64,000 nt of DNA from Amylostereum areolatum (lineage: Eukaryota; Basidiomycota; Agaricomycetes; Russulales; Stereaceae): assembly GCA_012932865.1 (NCBI GenBank), contig SAXG01000051.1, forward strand, positions 124,001 to 188,000, written 5' to 3'. The position numbers were made by a program, and so were the translations under genes. Positions 13,052-23,933 of this stretch are shown here, piece by piece. Positions within the stretch are counted from its first letter, which is position 1. Every line of letters starts with the position of its first letter. The notes below the pieces were generated by a model. The model was not told where the DNA came from. It made no database searches and worked only from the letters and a program-made list of their open reading frames with translations.

Positions 13052-13363
13052 ATGGTGCCCATGCATTCTGGACGCGCGCGTTTTTATCCGTTTTTATGGT
13101 CTGCTGTATTTGTGCTGCTATCTGTTTTCGCAGGCTTGTGTTGTGTGTTTTCGACATTTTCCTGGTCCTCGCTGTTGTCGGTTTGTTACACACCCTGGAC
13201 ATTGGTTAGGTCTTGGAATCCGTGTGCATATAATGACCTTCTTCGCTCTGACCTGCGAGAAATCGTCGCTATTGATCACCATGCAAAACCCAGGATAAGT
13301 TATTGTGGCAGATCGAAGTACCACACGGACAAAGAGCTACAGGCTACAGGCAATCGAAATGGG
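13052..13363. other. Convergent intergenic region
   Basis: 312 bases between the 3' ends of the acidic-protein gene and the Alr4036-type gene. It presumably holds both polyadenylation regions; no other signal seen. Confidence 0.5.
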
Positions 13364-14146
13364 TTATCCTGTCGCGCGGAGCGTTACGGGCACGATGGGC
13401 TCCTCCTTCCACCCGTCTCCGTCCCTCGTGAATCGTGTTCTATGGTTCGGAACGATGCCCATCTGCACCCAATCCACTTCAACCGGCTCGATAACCACGA
13501 GCGCGTAGTTCCTTAACGCCTCCGCAGAAAGCCTTTTCTCCTCCTCCGTGCGCGCATCGCTCGGCTTCTTGACGGAGGTTGGCCAGTCGTTCATCTCCTC
13601 GTACCCGTCCCTTCAAAACCGAGCCAGGGGTCGGACGGCACCAGCTCGCGCGCATGTGCTCGCTCACTTGATCGAACATCTCGCGGCGTTTGGCCTCCCA
13701 ATCGAAGTGCTCCGCGTCGAGCGCGAGGATGCCAGTGTATTCCGCTGGGGTGGGTTCGGCGGAGAAGGTGGGGGAGGAGGTGAGATCGGGCGAGGGGACG
13801 ATGCGAGCGTGTCCGGAGATGCGGAATTGGTCCTTGGTGCTGTCGATCCACCAGGCGAGCTCGACGTGGGTCGAGTGGGTGATCTGAGATACTTTGGGAG
13901 CTCGGCCGTCGGTGGAGGTGAGGAGGAGGGGTAAAGAGGGTCTGGCGTCGCTTGTGAGGAAACCGCGGTGAATCATTGACCTAACGTGGGGTTTTGAAGA
14001 CGCGTCGACGGTCGCGCATAGGAACACTAAGCTGGTAGTTGAGAGGAAGGGTATCAGCGAGACGCGTTAGAGGGCGTACGGCTCGATTTGTCGTGTTCGC
14101 TGATGATCTTTGCGAGCGAAGTGTACCAGCGGGGAGCAGAGGACAT
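13364..14146 (-). CDS. Pyridoxamine 5'-phosphate oxidase-like flavoprotein (Alr4036 family)
   Basis: Complement of 13364-14026 and 14080-14146; the intron is GTACGC...TTAG. The reading starts M-S-S-A-P-R-W-Y and gives a split-barrel FMN-binding protein of about 242 residues. Family features: the L-F-L-C-A-T-V-D segment, R-S-M-I-H-R-G-F, V-E-L-A-W-W, F-R-I-S-G-H-A-R, the R-A-S-W-C-R-P-T-P-G-S motif, and a C-terminal V-E-V-D-W-V-Q-M-G stretch ending in a basic tail. One extra base is needed out of frame near 13612 (T after CCC on the plus strand) to join the P-G-S part to the Y-E-E-M-N-D-W part; the spliced length is 1 mod 3, in agreement. Function is probably FMN-dependent redox chemistry or vitamin B6-like substrate binding; the substrate is unknown. 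Confidence 0.78.
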
Positions 14147-14584
14147 CTTTGAAGATATGTCCACAGAATGAGGGTCAGATAGGGTCAGATGCAGAGAAAG
14201 GACTGATGGTTGGAACTTGGTTGGGCTGACGTCATCTCTCGCTGTTTGAGACACTTGGCCAAGCTTCACTTGGCTTGATAATTTGAAGTCAACAATGCGA
14301 TCTTTGCTTTCCCTTTTTCCTTTCTCCTCCTCCCTTTGTCCTCCCTCCAACTTTTTTGGCTTCAACTGAGCTCACAAGCGCCTCCAAAAATCCACGAGGA
14401 GTCGCCGGCGATCGAGCTTGCTCAACACGAGATCGCGATCTGCATCACCATGAGGCACCAACCGCAACAGCGCCGACCCACGGGCCACAGCAACCGCCGG
14501 AATTGAACGTTCTTCTTCATCTACTTTCCACTCACTTTCCCCCCTTTCCCTTCTTCCTTTCCCCCACTCTCCTTCTCCACCGAC
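14147..14584. other. Divergent promoter region of the Alr4036-type and CorA genes
   Basis: 438 bases with pyrimidine-rich runs (CTTTCCCCCTT-like) just before the CorA ATG, as is common in fungal core promoters. No TATA box seen. Confidence 0.45.
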
Positions 14585-17129
14585 ATGCCTCGGGAGAACA
14601 GCTTCTCGGACTCGGACGGCCGTTCGCTCACACCAGATCTGTCCGAAGACGAAGACCGTCGCGAACGCGAGGAGGAACTTGACTTGCCGCCCCTGCCTAC
14701 GTCTTTTGGCAAACAACCAGCGCGACCGGTGGCAGCCCCCATCCAGACGGACGTCTCGACAGGCGCAGGACCATCTTCGCGCTACTCAGCCGTGCCCAGG
14801 TCCCCCGGATCCTCGGCAAAGTCCCCAGCGTCTCTCCTCAGCGCGCGCAAGAGCATCCGCAACCGCTTCACCCACTTTGGCCATTCTCAAGCCCCCGCAC
14901 CCCCTCTTCGCTATGCCACCCCCAAAGAGCGTTTTCCGCGCCGCGGTCCAGAAGGTCATGGCGATACGGCGCACATCTCGCCTGATGTCCTTGGGCGGTG
15001 CTATCGGCGCAGAGCCTGGCATCGACCCCCGTCGGAACAGCGCGTACACCAACTACGGCCACATCCGCCAGAAATGCCTCATCGATATCGTGGACTACTC
15101 CCCGCTCCGCACGAGCTTCGGCCGGATGACGAACAACGAGTTCGTGCACCTGCTCGAGGACGACACCGCGAGCCAACGCGACCCCTGGGTCAAAGTCCGT
15201 TGGATCAACTGTCGGCGGCATCAGCTGGGACGTTATCAGTGTGCTCGCGATCAAGTATGGTGCGTGTCATGTTCGCCTCTTGACCGCGTTTATTTATGGA
15301 CGATACGTATGCAGACATGCACCCGCTCGCGCTCGAGGACGTGCTGCACCAGCGTGGCCACGCGCGGTCCAAGGCGGACTACTACCACCAGCACCTCTTC
15401 CTCCGCGTCCTCTGCCACACCCTCGGCTCTGCGCCGACACAGGACCCTGTGCTTGGGAACTCGGCCCCAAGTCAATCGCCTTCTCGCACGCTCACGAACC
15501 TTCCGCGCTCGGCTTCTCCCGTCCCTCTGGACGAGAAATTGGGCATCGCAGACGTGGACGCCGAAGACGCTGGCGATGGGTATGGCGACGGCGACGGCCT
15601 GCGGGACGACGATATGGATCTCGAATCGGGTCTGGGGAAACGGCCGAGTTCTTTGTTGGTGCGTTTCCCAGGATCTGATACGTTCGAGGGCCGTCCTAAC
15701 GCCCCTCAATGATTTCCACAGGCGAAGAAGCGGAAACGTGCCGCGGCGGAACTCACGCTCGACCAGCTGAAGAAAGGCGAGCGCGTCAACGTGCGCATCG
15801 CGCCTATGTGCATATTCCTCTACCGCGACGGTGGGGCAGCCGTCCCCTTCTTCCAGGCAACTGCGTGCTGACGTTGGCTCTAGGAACGGTCATATCTTTC
15901 CACCCCGATACCTCGCTTGATTTTACCGCGCCCATCGCGAACCGCATCCGTCAGCGCGACACGACCCTGCGCATGACCGCCGACCCTTCGCTCTTGGTGG
16001 AGAGTCTACTCGACCTTGGTGCGTGCTCTGCCGGTTGCCACGCGAGCTCGACTGAACACCTGCATCCAGTGGTCGACAGTGCGCTGGAGGTCGTGGACGA
16101 GTACCACGCCAGGATCAACAAGCTCGAGCGGAATGTTCTTATCAAGCCCAAGGTTAAGACCGTGCGCGATCGTACGTCCTAATCCTGCTTTGGGTGTATG
16201 TGTCATGTCCTCATCCATCGCATTTGCAGTGCATATACTCTCCGGGGATCTTATCTTGCATAAACGCACCATGGGCCCGATCAAGACCATGGTTTACGGT
16301 CTGCGACGGTATGACTTGGATCGATGTGCAGCTTTGGTCGACGCATCCAAGGCGACGGACGCGAAAATCACAGGGTACATGTCGCACAAGTCTAAAATCT
16401 ACCTCGTGAGTCCGGTTTCTGAGCACGGATATATGCGTAGTATAACTCACAATTTTGTGTGTTGTAACCTAGGCCGACGTGCACGATCACATGGAGTACA
16501 TCCTGACCAGCCTGGACATGTACGCAGACATGGCGGAGAACTTGATCAACTACACGTTCAATGTAGGCTCCTATCTAAGTTACTGAGGTGATTCGCGAAG
16601 CTTACTGGGGTATCATCATAGATGGCGTCGTACGAAATGAACGAAGTGATGTAAGTCCTTACGTTGTTCTGGTGGCGATAGTCGCTTAGCCTATCTCTCC
16701 TGACAGGCGACAGCTCACACTGGCAACCATTATCTTCCTGCCACTGACTCTCCTGACGGGATACTTCGTACGTCCACCAGTGTCTTCTCCTCATTGCATC
16801 GAGGTCTAATGGCCCTTCCAGGGAATGAACTTCGAAGTCATGTGGACTATCCAGCACGGACACTCCGATGTCGTGTACGTGCTTCATCCTTCCGTTCTCC
16901 GCCTAAGATCCCCTCGTTGACATCCCCTCGCCTCCGCCAGATTCTGGGCGATCGCACTCCCGGTAATGGCCATCGTCATCCCCATCTTCCTCCGGAACGA
17001 CATCCAGCGGATGATCCACTACGTCCAGAAACGGTTGCTCGTCAAGCGCGTCAAAAAGGTAAAGTCCTCCTCTCCCTTTGCACTCGCCCTTCCCGCTGAC
17101 TGCATCCAAAGGGGTTGAAAGACGACTAG
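14585..17129 (+). CDS. CorA-type Mg2+ transporter
   Basis: Exons: 14585-15259, 15315-15658, 15722-15830, 15884-16018, 16070-16171, 16230-16405, 16473-16562, 16622-16650, 16707-16767, 16822-16874, 16941-17058, 17112-17129. The protein (about 635 residues after correction) has a Ser/Glu-rich cytosolic N-terminus. The CorA soluble domain follows (W-V-K-V-R-W-I-N, G-G-I-S-W-D-V, H-P-L-A-L-E-D-V-L-H), then a helical stalk and two C-terminal membrane helices. The signature G-M-N at 16822-16830 follows Y-F at the end of the first helix and is preceded directly by an intron. Two extra bases near 14905 (T after CCCCC) and 15210 break exon 1; removing both makes the spliced length a multiple of three. 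It probably imports Mg2+ at the plasma membrane or vacuole (Alr/Mnr2-like); which one is not resolved. Confidence 0.9.
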
Positions 17130-18031
17130 ATAGGAGGAGGCGTCTAGGTTACAAGCTTCAAGCTTAAGCTCTGAGGTCAATGCCCTATATGATAACGCCA
17201 GTTCCCGTTCTCGATGCCGGGTGCTTCGCCAGACGGACTACCTCCGTCCTCTTTTCTACGATACCAGGACTTCATTGCTTCTTCTCAGCCATCCCTCACG
17301 CATTTCTTAGGACTCTCCCTCACCCGTACCGTACCCATTGCTCTCATATTCCCCGGATCTCCTCTTTACATCTTTTCTTCATCTACAAATTTTCCAGCTT
17401 TAAAGTTGAAGCTTACATAGCACCCCCGTTCTCCTTTCCTTTCCACGTCGTCGTCGTCGACACAAACGATAAACATCCATAACAATCATTTCGTTTACGA
17501 GGACTCAGGACTCAATGCTTCGCGTTTCGCAGTCGTGTATGCCATCTAGCCGTGTATCTTACGTTACTTATTGCTCCCCCCCTTCCCCCCCCCCCCCCCC
17601 CCCGGTTGTGTCGGTTTAGATGCGGTGGTATAATTGACTGGATATTATTATGGATGGGGTTTAAATTTGACTTTGGACGCGGCTTGGTGCTGGCCCTGTT
17701 GTTTCTCGTCGTGTCCATACGGAGACGCTGTAGCTTTCAACAGACCACTAGTTGGCTATAGATGCCCACTTGTCATGACATGCCTGGAGGGCGCCATAAG
17801 CAGAAACATAATCCAACAGACCCACTGGTGACCGGTGAGCCATGATAATATGATATAAGGGCAGTCACGGTCATCGTGGAGTCTGAACGTCGTTGATATT
17901 AACAAAATACAGTGACAGTATCCGAATGCCACGATGAACTGGGCTATGAAAGAGTCCGCACGGCCGCCCTTCCGCAGTAGTAGGAGAATCCGTTCATTGA
18001 AGAAAACGCTGGGACGACAGAGAGAATAGGG
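17130..18031. other. Convergent intergenic region with a C homopolymer
   Basis: About 900 bases between the CorA 3' end and the FunK1 pseudogene 3' end. Apart from the poly-C tract at 17585-17603, nothing is recognised. Confidence 0.5.
17585..17603. repeat. Poly-C homopolymer (19 C)
   Basis: Uninterrupted run of 19 C, preceded by another C-run with two T. The G-rich opposite strand could form a quadruplex. Run length is also prone to sequencing error. Confidence 0.85.
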
Positions 18032-19951
18032 TCACCGGGCGCGCCGTCCTTGGGAGGGTCCCGCGACGGGCTGCTGAAAGGAAGACGCGGTCGGTTTCTT
18101 CGAGCGCGTGCCATGTTCACGCGTCGCAGAGGAAGCCTCCTTGCGCGTGGCAGCTCCAGTCCTGGCTGCTCTGGAGGACGGGATGTTCTCCGGCTCGATG
18201 TCGGACTTCTGACGCTTCACTTGGCGGGATGCAGACGATGTGAGTTCAGTCACTGCGCGTTCCGGCGAGGCATCGCCATCGCGAGCACGCTTTCCCTTGC
18301 CCTTCGTTCTGGGTTCCGCTGCCTCGATTAGGTGTGGGGAGTCGAAGTTGCCCTTCTTGTCCTCCTCCCGGCGCTTCTCCTCTTTCTCCTCCATCTCCTT
18401 ATACGCTTTCTTGCTGGAGTTCCAATCTTGGATCGCAGGAGACTCCACCGCCCGCTGGAAAGTGGTTTTGAAGATATCGTGGAGGTCTTCGAAGTCCTGG
18501 GCTTCATATGCGGAAAAGAGCGCTTTGTGCAAGAACCTGACGAAGTGTTTGCAGTGTTTGAAGTATGGAGCAAAAGAAAGCAAGAATTGTCTTTTCGAAT
18601 TGGGCAGATGAGGTCATAAGGAAGGCCTTGGCATGCGATCCTCTCGCATCCTCGTTGTAGAAACAATCGAGAGCGTTGCCATGTTGGCTTCATGTTGGCG
18701 CAGGGTCCAATGTTGAATGGCGAACCCAGTTCCGTCTCCCCTGGAAATGCAGGAGGGGGTGGTCGTGGTAGACCAATTCCCACCCCCAGAAGGGAAGTAC
18801 AGGGCTTCATTCAGATGTCGCCAAGGACGGTGTTGCAACACTTAGAACTGGGAATCCGCGAGAAACATTCCATCCGAGGACTGACAGCATGGCACGGATA
18901 CCAGCTGGAACATGCGTGTGCGGGGGAACCTGGCGGGTTCTCATTGTGAGTTCGAACTAGTCGACGGATTTCTTCCATGCAGTTTGACCGTCGATGGCGT
19001 CGGTCATCTTGATCCAGAAGTAAACAATCCAAAATGGAAGGGCGCACTGTGTGGTTTGACCCGGGATACCCTTCAGACTGCAATAGCCAAGGTCGAGAGG
19101 GATGGGGGAGACCGGCATCAGGGTTCAATGCAGCTCGGATACTGACGAGAAAGTCGAGGGGAGGGACAGGCATGGTGGCAATGGAGATGTGGTTGGGGGG
19201 ACGCTCGTCTGAGAGAAGATTGGCAACTTGGATGCCGCTGAATAGAGTCGAATCAGCCAAGGGAGGTAGGTCAGCCTGCAACAGCCGCTCGATTGGCATC
19301 TCCTCGTCTGGAATCAGAGATATATAGTAGGGGGGGACGCCCCGAGAAATGAGTTCTTGGAAAGACATTGGTTGAGGGGGATGTTGAAAAAAAGTGGGTG
19401 CTAGTCTTTGCACCAAACGCCACCATGCTTCCCACTTGGGTTCTCCTTCGAGTTCGGAAAGATAATCCTCAACGTCAGTACCCTCTTCGAGGCAAAGCGC
19501 GACGATGTCCGGCAGAAGGCGATCTTTGAATGAGTCGGACTGCATCCATGAGGTGTGCTTGTGCAGCCCATAGGATGGGCATTTGGGGTTCCTCGACCTG
19601 CTTCGCAATGGCATTGAGGACGTTCACAAGGGTTTGTAGACCTCTTTTTCGGTCGACGGCTTTGGGCGGAAAGCCGCCCACTGGCTCTGGTTGCTCCCCT
19701 TGGGTCGCACGAGATACGCCTTGGTTTTCTTGAGCTCGCCGTATATTTCATCGACAGTCCTGTCGATGCGCGGCCCGGAGAAGACAGATTCGATGAGGTT
19801 TGGAACGTCGACAAAAGCGCTGTGAGAGAGCTCATGTCTGATGTTGCGTTCCAGGTCAATGGCACAGGTATGCTGAGCTATGCTTGTCATTGCTAGAATG
19901 GATTTGGGGGGTATTGTGGAGATGAGTAATGGACTGAGGAAGGGTAGGCAT
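18032..19951 (-). pseudogene. Rearranged FunK1 kinase pseudogene, copy 2
   Basis: The N-terminal part (19951 to about 19412) parallels copy 1 from its ATG: M-P-T-L-P-Q-S-I-T-H, then I-D-L-E-R-N-I-R-H-E-L, V-N-V-L-N-A-I-A-K-Q-V and W-E-A-W-W-R-L-V. The C-terminal part (about 18665 to 18032) parallels the end of copy 1, from D-C-F-Y-N-E-D through the Glu/Arg-rich R-R-E-E-D-K-K-G-N-F-D to the Lys/Ser-rich tail. The kinase core with H-R-D and the DFG equivalent is missing. In its place lies about 690 bp with a long open reading that does not resemble FunK1. Frame breaks occur near 19866 (A before GG), 19624 and 19570. Some of these may be assembly errors, but the missing catalytic core makes this copy non-functional as a kinase. 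The transcript, if any, would be chimeric. Confidence 0.72.
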
Positions 19952-20305
19952 ACTGATGCTCGGGGGCGTGGAGCGGCATCTCCTGAACCAGTTTAGCGAG
20001 ACGATAGGACAATGATGCAGTAAGAGGAGCAGAGCTTGAAGCCACCGCGCGATTTGGGCCCGGGGACATGATCCGGCCCCGGCGTCGACGCGGACGTCCG
20101 CGCCAGTAGAGAGCATCCTGGCACCTTACAACTTAAGTAGTACAACGATGCGATTCCCAGAGTAATGGCAAATACACGAAACGTTCCAGTACATGACGGC
20201 GTGCGAGGGGTGCCGTTACGAGCGTAAGAGGGCAGTCGTGAAGATATGGTATAAATAGTAAACAACAACAAGAGTCCGTCAAGAGGCCATCATCATGAGG
20301 AGTCA
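19952..20305. other. Intergenic between M36 copy 2 and FunK1 copy 2
   Basis: 354 bases. Carries the FunK1 copy 2 leader (CCACGCCCCCGAGCATCAGT before its ATG) and the 3' flank of M36 copy 2. No other gene. Confidence 0.45.
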
Positions 20306-22665
20306 CTAACAGTCGTCGGGGACGGTAGCGTCGTCCTTGTAGTTCTTCGCGTTGACGCCGAGACCGCGTGAGGCGTAGACCTTCCAGAGCAGACACTTGT
20401 TGGCGCCTTTGTAGCGGTTCGCATCCGCCTGGATGATGGCATCGCGGGCAGTCTGGACTGAAGACAAGGGCGCGTCAGTCAACTTTAAACTTCGGAAAGG
20501 AAGGGGGGAGGAAGACGTACATGTGGGGTTGCAAGGCTGGATGGGGAGCGCATCGATAAAGAGGTGTCCGAAGATCACATTACCGCCGTCGGCGCTGGAG
20601 GAATGGGCGGATCAACTCAGCAAAGTAATTTGAAAGACGAGGGCGAAGGGAACGTACTCAGGGTTAGTGAGGTAGTCATCAGCGAAGCCGTGCTCATCAA
20701 TAAGCGCAGCGTGGATGTTGTGCCATAGGTTAGCCCAGTACTCGCCGATAGCTATCACCAGAGAGTCGCATCAACAATGGGGCCATAGAACCGCCAAACG
20801 ATACGTACCGTGTACCTCGTCGAGCTTTCCAACGCTTTCGTAGGTGAGGGGGTTAGTGGTCTTGGAGGTCGAGTAGGGGTAGGTGCGGATGCCGTCGGGG
20901 TTGTTGTCCACGTACGCGCCGGTCTTGTAATCGGGGTGAGCAGCACTCTGCTCTGTCCACTCGGCGAAAGCGTCGGACCAGCCCTCACCCATGCCTCCGG
21001 CCTCGTCAGTCTGCAGACAGCGGCCGGTCCCGCCCCCGGTCATACGGTTCGTGATGCCATGGGTCATTTCATGGGAGATGACATCGTTGCTGAGCGCGCC
21101 GTCACGCTCTGGCTAGAGAAAGTCTCAAGTTAAATCATTGACGGATGGTGCGGGTTCAAAGACAAGCATACGGTAGCGGTGTCCCAGAGGTACATGTTCA
21201 TGTGTCCGCTCTGACCACTGTGGAAATGGAATGAGTATGACGTGAAATAAGATATGGGGAAGAAAAGGCGTACTCGGGAGGAGTGGAGAAATCGGCATTA
21301 TCCACACCGCCGTCGTCCTGCACACTGATCGTGACACGGTCGCCACCTTCACCGCCATTGCCCAAGTTGTCGTCTTGGAAGTTGAACGCGGCCTCCGTGA
21401 ATCCATAGAGGTACGCGATGTCGTGAATGGAGTTCACAATATAGAACGCGTTCGTGGTCGCGGCAGCCTTGTTGTTGGCCGTAGTCGGGTCCTGGCTGTC
21501 GTCCGCAGTGTAGACGAACTTTCCGGTAGAGGACTCGGACGTAGTACCGGACTCGGAGCCGATGTACGCCAAAGCATTGTTGCCTCTGTTGGAAATTGGA
21601 AATGTAAGGGGAGCCCATGAACAGAGTGTATGTATGAACGTACGAAGTCTTGGTGCCGTCAAGCCAGCCATTAGGAGAGGTCTTGGTGTTCTCTGGGTCA
21701 GTCAATGTCTCGAAGCCGGACTCGTAGTTCTGCTTCCTGATCGGGATGACGCGGTACTATGTCGCTTTCAGATGGGGCTCACTACACCAAGCTGAACGCA
21801 CTCACTGTGGCCTTTGCAACAAAGTCCGTCACGGAGATCACCTTGTTGTCGTGTGCGTCAACGAACGCCTCGACCCAAGTACCCTTTTCCTTGTTGCGGA
21901 TTTGAACGACGTGGGTGAGCGCAGCGGTGTCATCGTCGAGGACGAGGTACTCGAGCGAGGACGGCTGCTGGTTATAAGTGCCGTCCAGAGTCTTCTCGGC
22001 GGTTGCGATGGCGTCCTCCACTGAAATGGAAGGGTTGTGATCCGCGATCGTGGCTGGAAGAAACATCAGCCTTTTATACAAGGGGAAAGCCCATAAAGGG
22101 GACGTACATGGTGTCAAGAAGGACGACCCAAAGGACGCGACCCGACCATCGTTGTTGAAGGCGACATTTGCGACCGCGTTGGCGAAGGGGATGCCGTTCT
22201 ACGAGCGGCGTCGACACAGTCAGCTTGACGACACATCTTACAGTCACCGCCCTCGGAGGCATCTCACCTTCTGCTGCTTGACGAAGGCGTTCTTCGAAAC
22301 CGCACCGGAGTAGCCAGTCTGGAAGCGAAGAGAGTCGCTGTCAATGCCCAGTTTCGACTTGACGAACTCAGTCGTAGCCTCCTCGAGGTCGAAGTCGTCG
22401 CGCTTCGCGAAAGCGTGATCAAGACCAGCAGCGCCGAACGTCTAAATGTGACGGATTAGTGGCGAGCTGGATAGTCACAGAGCGGACGCACCTCGAAGGA
22501 AGACGTCGGGTGGTATGTCTCGAGCTTCAACTCGGAGTCCCTGCCAACCAAACGAACGCTGTGCGTAGACCGCTTGACGGTGGTAGGCCAGGGAGCAGCA
22601 GCGGCTGTGGACGCGCAAGCGACCGCGACCAGGATCGAGGAAAGCAGCTTGGTGAAGTTGGCCAT
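20306..22665 (-). CDS. M36 fungalysin metalloprotease, copy 2 (intact)
   Basis: Complement of 20306-20457, 20521-20594, 20658-20751, 20809-21112, 21172-21217, 21274-21585, 21644-21756, 21806-22053, 22108-22198, 22268-22441, 22492-22665. The spliced reading is 1782 nt, 593 residues, with no frame break. The first ~25 residues form a signal peptide (hydrophobic S-I-L-V-A-V-A core, Ala-rich end), followed by a fungalysin propeptide. The zinc site H-E-M-T-H is at about residues 400-404, and the third ligand Glu is near 429 in G-E-G-W-S-D. The enzyme is secreted, activated by propeptide cleavage and digests extracellular protein. Exon lengths equal copy 1 except exon 6, which is 6 nt shorter. The promoter is shared with copy 1, so both probably respond to the same nutritional control; this is inference. 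Confidence 0.95.
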
Positions 22666-22772
22666 TTCGTCGGATCTGTGCTGAAAGGCTGGGGGACGAG
22701 CTGAACCGCTACTGGAAGACGGGGAACTGGGGAAGACCGACGTCTGAGGGAGCATACCCCATAGCCGTAAGC

Positions 22773-22778
22773 TTTATA
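22773..22778 (-). promoter_or_regulatory. TATA box of M36 copy 2
   Basis: TATAAA on the minus strand, about 108 bases upstream of the start at 22665. It is the counterpart of the box at 9425-9430. Confidence 0.55.
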
Positions 22779-23398
22779 CTAGTTGGATTGAAAAACAGTG
22801 ATCAATGATCACCGCGGAGAAGACGTACATATCACGATGAGCATATGGAACACATGGATATTCTGTCTATGCACGTTGCCGTCGGTGAAGGACTCGGGGT
22901 CGCCGTGAAATTGCATGTGGGGTACCCCGTTGCCGAGGCCTTTCCATTGCGTGTAAAAGATACGGAGCATGCCATATCAGCATATCTGTGGTAGAGAACA
23001 AGTAGAGAAGTTAGGAAGATATCCGGGAGGAGTTCGAAGCCCACGTCCCCCGTGGTCGTGCGATGACAACGGTCGATGGAAATCAAATCTACATTGCCAA
23101 GGATGAACTTGCAGGAACGCCAAGAAAGCTGCTTGCATTTGTGGAGCTCTCTTTCTTCGACAGATATACTTTACGGATCAGCTTGTTGTCCTCGTGCTCA
23201 GTCGATCCATTTTGACCCTCATGCATTGCTTGACTAAAACGCAGGTGCGCTATGGGATCCCCCCATGTAGCCAGCCTGCCAGGTGTAGCTCAGCACGCGG
23301 AGGCTGGGGTTTGGGGATGGTAAACATATCCATGATGCTCGGAGATCGCCCGACGCCCACAGCTAGTCTGATGGTGTGCAGAAAATTCCTGGATACTG

Positions 23399-23414
23399 TA
23401 AGTACTAGTACTTA
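23399..23414. repeat. 16-bp perfect palindrome
   Basis: TAAGTACTAGTACTTA reads the same on both strands. It lies in a stretch present upstream of M36 copy 2 but absent at the matching place upstream of copy 1 (9180-9200). It could be an insertion remnant or a dimeric regulator site. Confidence 0.6.
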
Positions 23415-23933
23415 GTAGGAAGCCGAGGGTCGATCTGATTGAAAGTGCATGACCTGCCTTAGTCTACCATCAACATTCTGCTTGCCGATGTGCAAACGTT
23501 CTGTTCACTCACACCGAAGGCTTGTCCCGGATGTACGAGGTGAAGGTTGAACGTTGAACCCTCAATTTATGGTCTCTGCGAGTATAGTTTGGAGGGATAT
23601 TTCATGCCTGTACGGCCCTCGGAATAGACACGACTTGAGGCGTCGGAGGGATGTTAGTGAAATAGTCCAACCCCACAAGCCTGGTCACATCATTCATGGG
23701 AGATAAAACCGCTGCGAATTATAAAGTTCGCTGCGAATTATTAAGGACGCTATACATGCTCTGTACATCGGACCTCCAAGTGGCTTTGCGCAAGGCCTAC
23801 AAAAAAGCAAAAGAACAACGAGAAATTAGGAAGCAGATAACGTACAAATTGGGGGAGGGCGAGTGCAACATCGCGCTGAAGGCACTGACAGCAATATACA
23901 GACTTAGAGGAGTAGCAACTATGGAAGATACGG

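Larger units (their letters stand above)
22666..23933. other. Promoter and spacer between M36 copy 2 and Raptor 3' end
   Basis: The half next to M36 (to about 23430) is recognisably duplicated upstream of copy 1, including the block CAACGGGGTACCCCACATGC. The rest contains a perfect 16-bp palindrome and, near 23709, a near-exact doublet of CGCTGCGAATTAT. The Raptor 3' flank is AT-richer. No supported gene. Confidence 0.6.
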
